Assembly: GCF_010500835.1 (NCBI RefSeq)
Contig: NZ_JAAAMJ010000002.1
Location: forward strand, 124,001-188,000
Length of the DNA stretch: 64,000 bases
Origin: Aurantimonas aggregata
Lineage (GTDB): Bacteria > Pseudomonadota > Alphaproteobacteria > Rhizobiales > Rhizobiaceae
Reading direction: 5' to 3'
Shown here: one piece after another, positions 42,060 through 52,220 of the stretch
Layout: every line of letters begins with the position of its first letter
Numbering within the stretch: position 1 is the first letter of the stretch
Made by a program: the position numbers and the translations under genes
Notes under the pieces: generated by a model
Seen by the model: only the letters and a program-made list of their open reading frames with translations
Told to the model about the DNA's origin: nothing
The model's database searches: none

Positions 42060-43507
42060 CAGGAGCGGGTGTCGGCTGAGGCTTCCGGCAGCAGATAGCC
42101 GGTCACCGAACGCTTCGGTTGCAGATATTTGCGCGCCACGGCGTTGACCTGGTCGACGGTCACCGCCTCGATGCGATCCGGCCACGCCTCGACATCGGCG
42201 ATCGTGCGGCCCGTCGACAAGGCCGCGGCGTAGCGGCGTGCCATCGCTGTCTGGCTGTCGCGCAGATAGATGAGGTTCTTGCGGACCCGATTCTTGGCCT
42301 GCTCGAGTTCTTCCTGGTCGACGCCGTTCTCGACGATGTCGGTGATCTCGGCCTCGATCGCGGATTCGACCTCATCGATGTTCGCCTCGCCGCGCGGCGT
42401 GCCATAGACGGCGAACTGCCCCTCCTTGAGGGCCGTGCCGCCGTAATAGGCGCCGGTCTGGGCAGCGATGCCCTTGTCGACGACGAGCGATCGGTAGAGC
42501 CGGCTGGTCGTGCCGCCGCCCAGGATATCGGAGAGAATATCGAGCGCCTCTGCTTCGCCGCCCTCGGCCGTGGTGTCCGAAGGGACCAGGTAGAGCGTCT
42601 GGACCGATGGCTGGGTGACGCGCGGATCGGCCAGCGTCACGGTCCGTTCCGCCAGCGGCTCGGGCTCTGCGGCACGGAACCGCTCGCCCGGCTCGGCACG
42701 GCGCTCGACCTTGCCGTAGGTCTTCTCGGCGAGCCGGCGCACCTCCGCCTCGGTGACGTCGCCGGCGACCAGCAGGATGGCGTTGTTGGGCGTGTAATAC
42801 TTGTCGTAGAAGGCGATGGCATCGTCGCGGGTGAGCTGCTCGATCTCCGAGCGCCAGCCGATGACCGGCGTGCCGTAGGGGCTGTTCTGGAACATCGTCG
42901 CCTGGACGATCTCTTGGAGCTGCGAGGACGGGTCGTTGTCGACCCGCATCCGGCGCTCTTCCAGGATGACGTCACGCTCCGGCAGGACGGCTTCTTCCGA
43001 CAGGACCAGGTTAGCCATCCGGTCGGCCTCGAATTCCATCACCATTTCCAGCGCCTCGGCCGGCACCTGCTGGTAGTAGCCGGTGTAGTCGGACGAGGTG
43101 AAGGCGTTCTCCTGCCCGCCGAGATCGGCGACGGCACCCGAGAATTCGCCCTCCGGATGGCTGGTCGTGCCCTTGAACATCAGGTGCTCGAGATAGTGGG
43201 CGATGCCGCTCTCGCCGGGGGCCTCGTCGGCCGCACCGACGCGGTAGTAGACCATCTGCGTGACGATCGGCGCGCGGTGGTCGGGCAGGACCACGACCTG
43301 CAGGCCGTTCTCGAGCGTGAAGGATGATACCTCTGCGGCGTCCTGCTTGGCTTCGGTGCTCTCGGCCGCTGCGGCGGGCTGCGGGGCGGTCGTTTCGCTT
43401 GCCGGCGCGGCAACCGTCTCGGCCCATGCGGCGGGCGACAACGGCAGGACCAGCGCCAGGGCCAGCACGCTCGCCGACAGGCGGTACTTTCGCGAAAAAT
43501 CAGTCAT
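42059..43507 (-). CDS. M16 zinc peptidase, catalytic subunit
   Basis: A 482-residue exported protease. A signal peptide (about residues 1-29, ending A-W-A) and an Ala/Pro/Thr/Glu linker precede the zinc motif H-Y-L-E-H at 104-108; the third ligand Glu is about 75 residues later in the [15 protein letters not shown] stretch. It probably works in the periplasm as a dimer with the next gene's product. The ATG at 43507 is chosen over the frame from 43543 because it gives a standard signal peptide. Confidence 0.92.
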   Translation of the reverse strand: MTDFSRKYRLSASVLALALVLPLSPAAWAETVAAPASETTAPQPAAAAESTEAKQDAAEVSSFTLENGLQVVVLPDHRAPIVTQMVYYRVGAADEAPGESGIAHYLEHLMFKGTTSHPEGEFSGAVADLGGQENAFTSSDYTGYYQQVPAEALEMVMEFEADRMANLVLSEEAVLPERDVILEERRMRVDNDPSSQLQEIVQATMFQNSPYGTPVIGWRSEIEQLTRDDAIAFYDKYYTPNNAILLVAGDVTEAEVRRLAEKTYGKVERRAEPGERFRAAEPEPLAERTVTLADPRVTQPSVQTLYLVPSDTTAEGGEAEALDILSDILGGGTTSRLYRSLVVDKGIAAQTGAYYGGTALKEGQFAVYGTPRGEANIDEVESAIEAEITDIVENGVDQEELEQAKNRVRKNLIYLRDSQTAMARRYAAALSTGRTIADVEAWPDRIEAVTVDQVNAVARKYLQPKRSVTGYLLPEASADTRS

Positions 43508-43605
43508 CGTCGGGGGTGCCTCGCTTTTGCGTCTCGTCCGCATCTGCCGGACGCGGTCGCCCTTTGGTGAGCCGCATATTGGCGGATCGCAGGAGTCGAG
43601 GCCAA

Positions 43606-44193
43606 TTACGGTTTAGTTAGGTCGCCGTCAGCCGCGTTCGCGTCCGCCACGAGGAACCGCAGAACTGTCTCGCCCATGGCGCGCGCTTCCTCGAGCCGCA
43701 GCCCCGGCGGTACGTCGAACGGCGCGGTTGCGGCTTCCTCCAGCACCACGACGGCGCCCGGCTTCAGCCAGCCGCCGGCCAGCGCCGAGGCGAGCGCGGC
43801 CTCTCCCAGCCGCTTGCCATAGGGTGGATCGGCCAGGAGCAGGTCGAAGGGCTCGACCGCGCCGGACGGGCCGAGCCGCGTCGCGTCGCGGCGGAAGATC
43901 CGCGAGCGGCCCTGCAGGCCGAACGTCTCGACATTCTGGCGGATGAGGCCGCGGCCCTCGGTGCTTTCCTCCACGAACAGGCAGAATCTGGCGCCGCGCG
44001 ACAGCGCCTCGAGCCCCAGCGCACCGGTGCCGGAAAACAGGTCCAGCACCCGCGCCCCGTCCAGAACGAACCCCGCCCGATGGCCGAGCATGTTGAACAG
44101 CGTCTCGCGATAGCGGTCGCTGGTCGGCCGGATCGCGTCGCCGGCCGGCGTCGCCAGGCGGCGCCCGCGATATTCACCGCCGACGATGCGCAT
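43606..44193 (-). CDS. rsmD: 16S rRNA (guanine(966)-N(2))-methyltransferase
   Basis: A 195-residue SAM-dependent methyltransferase with the SAM-binding [10 protein letters not shown] at 51-60 and the catalytic D-P-P-Y at 122-125. It modifies G966 of 16S rRNA in the small subunit. It follows the pseudouridine synthase gene with three bases between stop and start, so two rRNA-modifying enzymes are made together. Confidence 0.94.
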   Translation of the reverse strand: MRIVGGEYRGRRLATPAGDAIRPTSDRYRETLFNMLGHRAGFVLDGARVLDLFSGTGALGLEALSRGARFCLFVEESTEGRGLIRQNVETFGLQGRSRIFRRDATRLGPSGAVEPFDLLLADPPYGKRLGEAALASALAGGWLKPGAVVVLEEAATAPFDVPPGLRLEEARAMGETVLRFLVADANAADGDLTKP

Positions 44194-44196
44194 GCG

Positions 44197-46089
44197 TCAG
44201 TCCTTCCGGGGACGCCGGGGCGGCGCGCCGCCCGGCTTCGGCCGGCCACCCGGCTTGCCGGCGCGCTTGCTCGGATCGGTCGGCGACGGACGGCCCCGGG
44301 ACGGGCGGTCGCTGCCGGGACGCTCGCCAGCCGCGCGGTTCTGCGCTGCCTGCGCGTTGCGGGCCCCGAGCGGCCTGGCGCCCGGCGCGATCCAGACGTT
44401 GGCCGAACGTTTAGGCTCGCCGAACGGCTTCTTCGCCGATGACCGATCGTCACCGCCGGCATCGCGATCGCCGAAGGACTTCTTCGGTCCGTCGAAACGG
44501 CTGCCCGTCCGCCGGTCTCCCTCGTCGCGCGCACCGCGCTCGGGACGTCCCGGCCGCTCGCCGCGCTCCGGCCGGCCGCCGGCCGGCTTGCGGGCGGATC
44601 GGTCGTCGCGTTCACCGCGCGGCGAGCGCGTGTCGAGCCGGCCGAGCGCATCATCGCGCTTCGCCTCGCGAACCTTCTTCTTGTTCGGTGCCGTCTCGCT
44701 GGCCGACACCCAGTCGCCGCGGCGCTTCGGGCGCAGATCCGGGCCCGGCTCCTCGGCCTGGACCGGCTTGTTGGAGAAGACGTTTGTCACCGGCGCCTCG
44801 AAGTCGGCGCCCGCCTCCTCGATCAGCCGCTCGCCCAGCTGCTCGCGCAGCATCTTTCCCTTGATCTCCTGGACGGCGCCTTCCTTCAGGTCGCCCAGCT
44901 GGAACGGCCCGAACGACAAGCGGATCAGCCGGTTCACGTCGAGGCCGAGATGGCCGAGCACGCGCTTGACCTCGCGGTTCTTGCCCTCGCGAAGGCCGAG
45001 CGTCAGCCAGACGTTGGCGCCCTGCTCGCGGTCCAGCGTCGCCTCGATGGCGCCGTAGAAGACCCCGTCGATGGCGATGCCCTGGCGCAGCTCGTCGAGC
45101 TTGGCCTGGTTGATCGTGCCATGCGCCCGTACGCGGTAGCGGCGCAGCCAGCCGGTGGACGGCAGCTCCAGCACCCGGGCGAGGCCGCCATCGTTGGTCA
45201 GCAGCAGCAGCCCCTCGGTGCTGATGTCGAGCCGGCCGATCGACAGGACCCGCGGCATGTCGCCCGGCAGCCGTTCGAACACCGTCGGCCGGCCTTCCGG
45301 ATCGCGGTTGGTGGTGACGGTGCCAGCCGGCTTGTGGAACAGCCAGAGGCGGGTGCGCTCGATCGCCGGCAAGGGCGAGCCGTCAACCTCGATGATGTCC
45401 TGACCGGTCACGTCGAGCGCCGGGGTGTCGAGCACCTTGCCGTTCACCCGGACGCGGCCGTCGGCGATCATCCCCTCGGCGTCGCGGCGCGAGGCGATGC
45501 CGGCGCGGGCGAGACGGCGGGCGATGCGCATCGACCCCGTCGCATCGACCTCCGCCGCCACCCGCGGCGGCCGCTTGGGCCCGCTGTCGCGCGCATCGCT
45601 GCTCGACGCGCGCGACTTGCGGTCGTCGCTCATCGGGCGGGCCTTGCGCTCGTCCTTCGGACCGTCGTGCTGCAGGCGGCCGTAGCTGCGCGGCCGCTCC
45701 GGCCGCCCCTCCCCGGCGCTGCCGCCATGCGAAAGCATGCCGCGGCTGCGCGGCTTGAACGCCGGCTTGCCGCCGCCGTCGCCGTCACGGGGCCGTGAGT
45801 CACCGTCCGGCCGCGGTCGGAAGGATTTCGGGCGGTCGCCCTCGGCACGAGCCGGACGCTCGGCGCGGGGCCGGTCGTTGTCACGGGGCCGGTCATTGCC
45901 GCGCGGCGGGCGGGCTGGGCCGTCCTTCGGCGCGGCGCGCGATGGCCGCTCGCCACGGTCACCGCCCCTGCCGCCAGCCGGCTTGCCGCCCGATGGCCGG
46001 CGCGGACCGTCGCCGGGCTTGCCGCCGCGGCCGCCCTTGCCACCGGGGCCGCGGCCTTTCCTGTCGTCGCCGTTCGTCGTATCGCTCAT
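44197..46089 (-). CDS. rluB: RluB-type 23S rRNA pseudouridine synthase with long disordered arms
   Basis: A 630-residue protein, more than twice the usual length of RluB. Residues 1-185 are low complexity, rich in G, R, P, D and K. An S4 RNA-binding domain follows (about 186-236), then the RsuA/RluB catalytic domain with G-R-L-D-x-x-T-E-G-L (Asp288 is the nucleophile), and a second disordered, basic tail from about 430 to 630 ending in G-G-A-P-P-R-R-P-R-K-D. RluB makes pseudouridine 2605 of 23S rRNA. Basic arms are common in alphaproteobacterial RluB but their function is unknown. The ATG at 46089 follows an AAGGGCG ribosome site. Confidence 0.9.
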   Translation of the reverse strand: MSDTTNGDDRKGRGPGGKGGRGGKPGDGPRRPSGGKPAGGRGGDRGERPSRAAPKDGPARPPRGNDRPRDNDRPRAERPARAEGDRPKSFRPRPDGDSRPRDGDGGGKPAFKPRSRGMLSHGGSAGEGRPERPRSYGRLQHDGPKDERKARPMSDDRKSRASSSDARDSGPKRPPRVAAEVDATGSMRIARRLARAGIASRRDAEGMIADGRVRVNGKVLDTPALDVTGQDIIEVDGSPLPAIERTRLWLFHKPAGTVTTNRDPEGRPTVFERLPGDMPRVLSIGRLDISTEGLLLLTNDGGLARVLELPSTGWLRRYRVRAHGTINQAKLDELRQGIAIDGVFYGAIEATLDREQGANVWLTLGLREGKNREVKRVLGHLGLDVNRLIRLSFGPFQLGDLKEGAVQEIKGKMLREQLGERLIEEAGADFEAPVTNVFSNKPVQAEEPGPDLRPKRRGDWVSASETAPNKKKVREAKRDDALGRLDTRSPRGERDDRSARKPAGGRPERGERPGRPERGARDEGDRRTGSRFDGPKKSFGDRDAGGDDRSSAKKPFGEPKRSANVWIAPGARPLGARNAQAAQNRAAGERPGSDRPSRGRPSPTDPSKRAGKPGGRPKPGGAPPRRPRKD

Positions 46090-46283
46090 GGTATTCGCCC
46101 TTGCTGGCAGCCTCACGGCCGTCAAAGCCCTTTGGGGTCAAAATTGTATCGGATCGGCTGGCCGCTCCGGTGAAATCACGGCGACAGCCGAAGCTGTCCG
46201 GACCATCGACGGCAGACGCGCCGATCCAGCGTTTGGCTGGTGCTCTAACAGGTCGCCGGCAAACGAGCGAGAGGAACCGCAGC

Positions 46284-46730
46284 GTGGCAGGCGCGAATTT
46301 CATGGATATGGCCGTCGCGGCGGCGCGCCTGGCCGCCGAGCGGGACGAGACGCCCGTCGGCGCGATCATCGTCAAGGACGGCGTGGTGCTGGCTGAGGCC
46401 GGCAACGAGACCCGCGCGCGCAACGATCCCACGGCGCATGCCGAGATGCTGGCGATCCGGGCGGCCTGCACCGCGCTCGGCTCGGAGCGCCTCACCGGCT
46501 GCGACCTCTACGTGACGCTGGAGCCCTGCGCCATGTGCGCCGCGGCGATCTCCTTCGCCCGGATCCGCCGGCTGTATTTCGGGGCTGTCGATGCCAAGGG
46601 CGGCGCGGTGGAATCCGGCCCGCGCTTCTTCGCGCAGCCGACCTGCCATCACGCGCCGGACGTCTATTCCGGCATCGCGGAGACGGCGAGCGCGACGCTG
46701 CTCAGGGAGTTCTTTCGCCGACGGCGCTGA
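46284..46730 (+). CDS. tadA: tRNA-specific adenosine(34) deaminase
   Basis: A 148-residue zinc deaminase that turns A34 of tRNA-Arg(ACG) into inosine. Zinc and catalytic motifs are H-A-E (52-54) and P-C-A-M-C (81-85). The F-G-A-x-D-x-K-G-G-A-V-E-S-G stretch fits TadA rather than guanine deaminase. The start is the GTG at 46284 with AGGA eight bases upstream; an internal ATG at 46302 is the alternative. It is divergent from rluB. Confidence 0.9.
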   Translation: MAGANFMDMAVAAARLAAERDETPVGAIIVKDGVVLAEAGNETRARNDPTAHAEMLAIRAACTALGSERLTGCDLYVTLEPCAMCAAAISFARIRRLYFGAVDAKGGAVESGPRFFAQPTCHHAPDVYSGIAETASATLLREFFRRRR

Positions 46731-46745
46731 CGCGTAACCGGTCGA

Positions 46746-47426
46746 TCAGAACGGCAAGAGGTTGCGGATCTTGGTGCCGAGGCCGTCACTGCTGGCGCCG
46801 CGAATGCGCCGTTCCTTGACGCTCTCGTCGAGGCCCGGCTCGCCAACGGGAGCGGTGGCGGCGGGCTTGCGATAGTCGAGCGGTGGCTCGCTGAGGTAGC
46901 GGCGCTGGGTGGGGCTGCCCTGCTGCGAAGCCTGCAGACGCTCGCGCATCAACGCGCCGCGGCTTTTCAATTCGTCCGGCGAGAGGATCTGCGGGTCGTC
47001 ATCGTTGGTGAACGTATAGCCGCTGCCCCTCGTGCGATCGAGATAGGCCTGCGTCACGCCCTCCTTGCGGGCGGAGGCAACGTCCGCCGGCACCGGCCCG
47101 TCACCCTGGTAGGCGGCGGCCTGGCGGCGCGCGGCGCGCTGCTCGGGCGACTCCGGCCAGTTCGGGTCGCTCGTCGTGTTGCGGGTTGGCTGCGGCGCCG
47201 GCAGCACGGAAGTGTTTTCCGGGCGAACCAGTTCGGGACGCGGGCTGTAGGCGATCTCGCCGGTCTTGCTGCCGCCGAGGGACACGACGTTGTTGAGATC
47301 GTCGAACAAGGTTTCGCCCTGTGTTTTGCCGGTCCCGTAGGTGGGGCCGAGACAACCGGTCAGCGCCGGGGCAGTCGCAAGCAGCGTCGCGGCGCAGAAA
47401 GCCCTTCGCATGGTGGTTGAAGTCAT
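46746..47426 (-). CDS. Lipoprotein of unknown function
   Basis: A 226-residue protein with a lipoprotein signal peptide: a basic start, a hydrophobic stretch and the lipobox L-T-G-C, giving Cys at about residue 25. The mature part is hydrophilic and probably disordered (many P, R, Q, N, E, S), with no enzyme motif I recognise. It ends in a G-T-K-I-R-N-L-L-P-F segment. ATG at 47426 follows AGGGGG; an ATG at 47411 is possible. It lies downstream of ileS and is convergent with tadA (16 bases apart). Probably anchored in the outer membrane; function cannot be assigned. Confidence 0.8.
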   Translation of the reverse strand: MTSTTMRRAFCAATLLATAPALTGCLGPTYGTGKTQGETLFDDLNNVVSLGGSKTGEIAYSPRPELVRPENTSVLPAPQPTRNTTSDPNWPESPEQRAARRQAAAYQGDGPVPADVASARKEGVTQAYLDRTRGSGYTFTNDDDPQILSPDELKSRGALMRERLQASQQGSPTQRRYLSEPPLDYRKPAATAPVGEPGLDESVKERRIRGASSDGLGTKIRNLLPF

Positions 47427-47561
47427 CGCTTGCGGCCCCCTAAGCCGATCAGTGTTCGTTCGGGCCCATCCCCTCGACCCGGACGATCGAAACCCGCCCA
47501 TGACAGGCAAATCTGGCGAAATTCCGAGCCGTGTCTTAGGACGCGCGCCGGACCTTGGCAA

Positions 47562-47586
47562 GCAAGGCCCGCTTCACCGGCCTTGC
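47562..47586 (-). terminator. Possible hairpin terminator after ileS
   Basis: An 8-base-pair stem (47562-47569 with 47579-47586) and nine-base loop, 17 bases past the ileS stop. No T run follows on the transcribed side, so confidence is low. Confidence 0.3.
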
Positions 47587-47603
47587 CTGCCTTGCCGTAT
47601 CCC

Positions 47604-50600
47604 TCATGCCGCGGTCAGCAACCCGAGCGCTTTCAGCTCGCGCAGCGCCTCGGCGTCGCGGGCCGTGACGTCCGGGTATTCCGGATCGGCGCCGACATCG
47701 TCGGTGATCTTCCAGGACCGTGCGCATTTGCGCCCCTCGGCCTTGTGGAAGACGACCGCGATCCCCGGCGTGTCGGCGAGCGTGAAGGCCCCCTCCGGCG
47801 CGGGTTCGGCCGAGATGGTCAGGCCGCTGGTGATGGCGATCTCGGCGAAGTCGACGGAGGCTGCCAGCGCCCGCAGCTCGGGGTCGGCGACATGAACCAC
47901 CGGCGCTGCCTCCAGCGACGAGCCGATGATCTTGTCGCGCCGCTTCTCCTCCAGCGCGCCCATCACGACGCGCCGGACCCGGCGCAGCTTCTGCCAGCGT
48001 GCCGCCAGCGCGTCGTCGCGCCAGGCGGGATCGACGGGCAGGAACTGCTCCAGATGCACCGACTTCGCGTCCGGATAACGCGACAGCCAGGCCTCCTCCA
48101 TGGTGAAGGGCAGCATCGGCGCGAGCCAGGTCACCAGCCGGTCGAAGATGATGCGCACCACCTGCAGCGATGCCTTGCGGCGCGTCGCCGACGGCGGATC
48201 GCAATAGAGCGAGTCCTTGCGGACATCGAAGTAGAAGGCCGAGAGCTCGACCACGATGAAGTCGAGCAGGGTCCGGCTGATCCGCTTGAAGTCGAAGGAA
48301 TCGTAGCCCTTGCGCACGATCTCGTCGAGCTCGGCCAGCCGGTGCAGCATCAGCCGCTCGAGTTCCGGCATGTCGGCGAAGTCCACCGTCTCGCCGTGGT
48401 CGTGGGCGAGCGTGCCGAGCATCCAGCGCAGCGTGTTCCGCAGCTTGCGATAGGAGTCGATATTGGTCTGCAGGATCGCCTTGCCGAGGCGCAGATCCTC
48501 CGAATAGTCCGAGGACACTACCCAGAGCCGCAGGATGTCGGCGCCGGACTGCTTGATGACGTCCTGGGGCGTCACGACGTTGCCCAGCGACTTCGACATC
48601 TTGCGCCCCTCCTCGTCCATGACGAAGCCATGGGTGAGGACGGCGTCATAGGGCGCCCGGCCGCGGGTGCCGCAGCTTTCCAGCAGCGAGGAGTGGAACC
48701 AGCCGCGATGCTGGTCGGAGCCTTCCAGATAGAGGTCGGCGGGCCATTTCAGGTCCGGGCGCTTCTCAAGGCAGAAGGCGTGGGTCGAGCCCGAATCGAA
48801 CCAGACGTCGAGAATGTCGCGGACCATTGTCCACTTGGCGCCATCGTGCTCGTTGCCGAGGAAGCGCTCCTTGGCGCCCTCGGCGAACCAGGCATCGGCG
48901 CCCTCCTCGTTGAAGGCTTCGAGAATGCGGGCGTTGACAGCGTCGTCCTTGAGGATCTCGCCGTCGGCATCGGCAAAGACGCAGATCGGCACGCCCCACG
49001 CACGCTGGCGCGACAGCACCCAGTCCGGCCGGTCGGCGATCATGCCGCGCAGCCGGTTCTGGCCGGAGGCCGGCACGAAGCGGGTTTCCTCGATCGCCTT
49101 CAACGCGCGGCCGCGCAGCGTGTCGTCGGCTGGGGCCGTCACGCCCGCATTGATCCCATAGCCACCGAGGTCCTTGTCCATGTGGACGAACCATTGCGGC
49201 GTGTTGCGGAAGATCACCGGCTTCTTCGAACGCCAGCTATGCGGGTAGGAATGCTTCAGCCGGCCGCGGGCGAGGAGATTGCCCGAAGCGATCAGCGCGT
49301 CGATGATGCGCTTGTTGGCGTCGCCCTTCTTGCCCTTGTCGTCGATGACGCGGGCCGGGCCTTCCGGCGCATCCGGGCCGAAGCCCGGCACGTCCTTCGT
49401 ATAGAATCCGTCATCGTCGACGGTGAAGGGGATCGCCGTGTCGATGCCGCGCGCTTCCAGGCCGCGCCGCGCCGCCATCCAGGCGTCGAAATCCTCCCGC
49501 CCGTGGCCGGGCGCGGTGTGGACGAAGCCGGTGCCGGCCTCCTCGGTGACGTGGTCGCCCTCGAGCAGCGGCACGGGGAAGCCGTAGCCGCCCCCCACTC
49601 CATTGAGCGGATGCTGGAGCGTCATGGTCGACATCGTTCGAGCCGGAACGTCGAATAGTCGTTGGAAGCCCAGCTTAGCTTTCTTGAAGACCTCTTCGGC
49701 TAGTGCATCGGCCAAGATCAACTTCTCGCCGGGCTGAGAGCCGAAATCGTTCTCCGCCGCGGTGACCTCGTAGAGTCCGTAGGAGATACGCGGTGAATAG
49801 GCGACGGCCCGATTTCCGGGAATAGTCCAGGGCGTCGTCGTCCAGATTACGACGAATGCCTGACGGATTGATGCCTGTTTATCGGCGACCGTCTTGGCCA
49901 GCTCACGCATTTCCGAGTCGGACGGGGAAACCCACTGCGCTTCTGTGTAGATAGCCTGGGCCACCGGAAACTTCGCCCAGATCGTGTCGCTCTCGTGGTC
50001 GGCGTATTCGACCTCGGCCTCGGCGAGTGCCGTCTTCTCGACCACCGACCACATGACCGGCTTGGAGCCGCGATAGAGCTGGCCGGACATGGCGAATTTC
50101 AGCAGTTCGCCGGCGATCACCGACTCCGCCTTGAAGGCCATGGTCAGATACGGGTTCTTGAAGTCGCCCTCGACGCCGAGGCGGCGGAACTCGGCGGACT
50201 GCACGCCCACCCAGTGAGCGGCGAACTCGCGGCATTCCTGGCGGAACTCGTTGACCGGGACTTCGTCCTTGTTGCGGCCCTTGGCGCGGTAGGCTTCCTC
50301 GATCTTCCACTCGATCGGCAGGCCGTGGCAGTCCCAGCCCGGCACGTAATTGGCGTCGTAGCCGCGCATCTGGAACGAGCGGGTGATGACGTCCTTGAGG
50401 ATCTTGTTCAGCGCGTGGCCGATATGGAGGTTGCCGTTGGCGTAGGGCGGGCCGTCATGCAGCACGTATTTCGGCCGGCCGGCTGAGGCCTTTCGCAGCG
50501 TGCCGTAGAGGTCCATCGCATCCCACTGCGCGATCCAGGCGGGCTCGGCCTGCGGCAGGCCCGCCCGCATCGGGAATTCCGTCTCGGGCAGGAAAAGCGT

Positions 50601-50666
50601 CTTGGAATAGTCGACGGCGTCGGCGGGGGCGGGCTGCGAGCCGGGCTTGGTATCGGTGTCGGACAT
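47604..50666 (-). CDS. ileS: Isoleucyl-tRNA synthetase
   Basis: A 1020-residue class I synthetase that charges tRNA-Ile. The ATP motifs H-I-G-H (81-84) and K-M-S-K-S (about 689-693) are present, with the CP1 editing domain between them. The C-terminal region that holds a four-cysteine zinc knuckle in E. coli IleRS has only one Cys here (K-C-A-R-S-W), the rest being replaced. The ATG at 50666 is chosen; a TTG four codons upstream is an alternative. lspA, which follows ileS in many proteobacteria, is not present here; a lipoprotein gene is. Confidence 0.96.
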   Translation of the reverse strand: MSDTDTKPGSQPAPADAVDYSKTLFLPETEFPMRAGLPQAEPAWIAQWDAMDLYGTLRKASAGRPKYVLHDGPPYANGNLHIGHALNKILKDVITRSFQMRGYDANYVPGWDCHGLPIEWKIEEAYRAKGRNKDEVPVNEFRQECREFAAHWVGVQSAEFRRLGVEGDFKNPYLTMAFKAESVIAGELLKFAMSGQLYRGSKPVMWSVVEKTALAEAEVEYADHESDTIWAKFPVAQAIYTEAQWVSPSDSEMRELAKTVADKQASIRQAFVVIWTTTPWTIPGNRAVAYSPRISYGLYEVTAAENDFGSQPGEKLILADALAEEVFKKAKLGFQRLFDVPARTMSTMTLQHPLNGVGGGYGFPVPLLEGDHVTEEAGTGFVHTAPGHGREDFDAWMAARRGLEARGIDTAIPFTVDDDGFYTKDVPGFGPDAPEGPARVIDDKGKKGDANKRIIDALIASGNLLARGRLKHSYPHSWRSKKPVIFRNTPQWFVHMDKDLGGYGINAGVTAPADDTLRGRALKAIEETRFVPASGQNRLRGMIADRPDWVLSRQRAWGVPICVFADADGEILKDDAVNARILEAFNEEGADAWFAEGAKERFLGNEHDGAKWTMVRDILDVWFDSGSTHAFCLEKRPDLKWPADLYLEGSDQHRGWFHSSLLESCGTRGRAPYDAVLTHGFVMDEEGRKMSKSLGNVVTPQDVIKQSGADILRLWVVSSDYSEDLRLGKAILQTNIDSYRKLRNTLRWMLGTLAHDHGETVDFADMPELERLMLHRLAELDEIVRKGYDSFDFKRISRTLLDFIVVELSAFYFDVRKDSLYCDPPSATRRKASLQVVRIIFDRLVTWLAPMLPFTMEEAWLSRYPDAKSVHLEQFLPVDPAWRDDALAARWQKLRRVRRVVMGALEEKRRDKIIGSSLEAAPVVHVADPELRALAASVDFAEIAITSGLTISAEPAPEGAFTLADTPGIAVVFHKAEGRKCARSWKITDDVGADPEYPDVTARDAEALRELKALGLLTAA

Positions 50667-50986
50667 GATGCGGTTCAACCGTGTCGTTCGCCGCGCGAAA
50701 GAGGCGGCGCGAGAAATGGAGTGTCAGGCGCGGACAGGCGAAGCGTCCCGGTCCTTCCCCGACTCGGGCGAGCCGATCAGAAGGACGGGCGGCTAATTCG
50801 TCTCGCGACAGGCGATATGCACGGACCCAACATGGGGCTGGCTTTAGCAACTCCGCGCGGCGAAGGAAAGAATGGCGGATTGCTGCCGGGCGAGCACTAC
50901 CGAAGACGCGATTGCCGTCCGGCCTGCGGAACCTATGTCCGGTTGGGCAGGCGGGCGCCGACGCCCCGCCCCACGCGGTGACCGCC
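50667..50986. other. Divergent intergenic region between ileS and a small membrane protein gene
   Basis: 320 bases. The frame of the rightward gene stays open through it, but the translation there is arginine-rich and not conserved-looking. It should contain promoters for both divergent genes; none was clear enough to call, and no RNA gene was recognised. Confidence 0.45.
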
Positions 50987-51268
50987 ATGCCGGAACTGCT
51001 CCGTTTCCTGCTTCGCAATGCGCTGATCGGCTTCGCCGCCGCCGCCTTCTTCGTCTCGGCACTGGCGCTGGCCGATATCGGCCGCTTCGGCACGGTCCTT
51101 CGCGCCTCCGATATCGGATTGCTCGCCTTCGCGCTGCTGGTCTATCTGCTCGGCCTGACATTTGCCGGCGTGCAGATCGGCTTCGCCCTCATGCTGGGGC
51201 ACGCGACGCCGGACGACGACAGGCGTGAGAAACGCCTCAGAAAGCGATGGTCCGATCGAGATCGCTGA
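50987..51268 (+). CDS. Small membrane protein of unknown function
   Basis: A 93-residue protein with two predicted transmembrane helices (about residues 9-30 and 42-68) and a charged, basic cytoplasmic-type tail ending R-K-R-W-S-D-R-D-R. No family recognised. The ATG at 50987 is used; a GTG at 50978 is in frame. The last 32 bases overlap the 3' end of ribF on the other strand, so the two convergent transcripts share sequence. Confidence 0.65.
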   Translation: MPELLRFLLRNALIGFAAAAFFVSALALADIGRFGTVLRASDIGLLAFALLVYLLGLTFAGVQIGFALMLGHATPDDDRREKRLRKRWSDRDR

Positions 51269-52220
51269 GCGGACGCATCGCGGACAGCACCGCCTTCGCC
51301 GCGAGACTGTCGCGGTCCATCTGCGCGACCAGCGCCGCGGCACTGTCGAAGCGCTCCTCGCCCCGCAGATAGGCGACGAGCGAGACGTCGACCGTCTCGT
51401 CGTAGAGGTCGCCCGAGAAGTCGAACAGGAAGGTCTCGAACAGCGCCGCGCCGTCGTCGAAGGTCGGGCGGCGGCCGAAGCTCGCGACACCATCATGCAG
51501 GCTGCCGTCGGCGCGGCGCAGGCGTACCGCGTAGATGCCGTGCGCCAGCAGCGTCTCCGGCTCGATCGTCATGTTGGCGGTGGGGTAGCCGAGCGTGCGG
51601 CCGATCTGCGCGCCCTTGCCGATGGTGCCGCGGATAGTCCAGCGATAACCGAACAGAGCCGCCGCCGCGTCGACCTCGCCGTGCGCCAGCAGCGTCCGGA
51701 TGCGGCTGGAGGAGACGGTCTCGCCGCCGACATCGACCAGCGCCGGCACCAGGGTCGTGCCGAAGCCGCTGCGCTGCCCGGCCGCGGCGAGCGTCTCGGG
51801 CGTGCCGCCACGCCTGGCACCGTAATGGAAATCGAAGCCGGCGACGACGTGGCTGGCCTGCAGGCTGTCGACCAGCACGTCTTTCACGAACCGATCAGGA
51901 TCGAGCGATGCGAAGGCGCCGTCGAAGGGCTGCTCGACCACCGCGTCGAAGCCGAGTGCCTCCAGCAGGCGCGCCTTCATCGGCGCAGGCGTCAGCCGGG
52001 CCACCGGCCGGTCGTGGTTGAAGACGGTGCGCGGGTGCGGCTCGAAGGTCAGGCAGACCAGCGGCCGCCGCTCGGCCTTGGCGATCTGCCGGGCCGCGGC
52101 GAAGACCGCCTGGTGGCCGCGATGCACACCGTCGAAATTGCCGACGGCCACGATGCCGCCCGCCAGCTCGGCCGGGAGGTCCTCAACAGACGACAGCCGC
52201 GCGAGCCCGCCTCGGCTCAC
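51237..52220 (-). CDS. ribF: Bifunctional riboflavin kinase/FAD synthetase
   Basis: A 327-residue enzyme that makes FMN and then FAD from riboflavin. The nucleotidyltransferase motif G-N-F-D-G-V-H-R-G-H is at 27-36; the C-terminal kinase domain has G-x-x-I-G-R-T-L-G-Y-P-T-A-N-M. The start is GTG at 52220, overlapping the stop of the upstream HAD gene (GTGA, 52217-52220). FAD made here would supply flavoenzymes such as the CoxM protein of this window. Confidence 0.94.
   Translation of the reverse strand: MSRGGLARLSSVEDLPAELAGGIVAVGNFDGVHRGHQAVFAAARQIAKAERRPLVCLTFEPHPRTVFNHDRPVARLTPAPMKARLLEALGFDAVVEQPFDGAFASLDPDRFVKDVLVDSLQASHVVAGFDFHYGARRGGTPETLAAAGQRSGFGTTLVPALVDVGGETVSSSRIRTLLAHGEVDAAAALFGYRWTIRGTIGKGAQIGRTLGYPTANMTIEPETLLAHGIYAVRLRRADGSLHDGVASFGRRPTFDDGAALFETFLFDFSGDLYDETVDVSLVAYLRGEERFDSAAALVAQMDRDSLAAKAVLSAMRPLSDLDRTIAF

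Noticed and set aside
47427..47603. Looked for lspA or a tRNA between ileS and the lipoprotein gene
   Set aside because: Only about 177 bases, no membrane protein frame and no tRNA T-loop sequence; the frame there belongs to neither gene.
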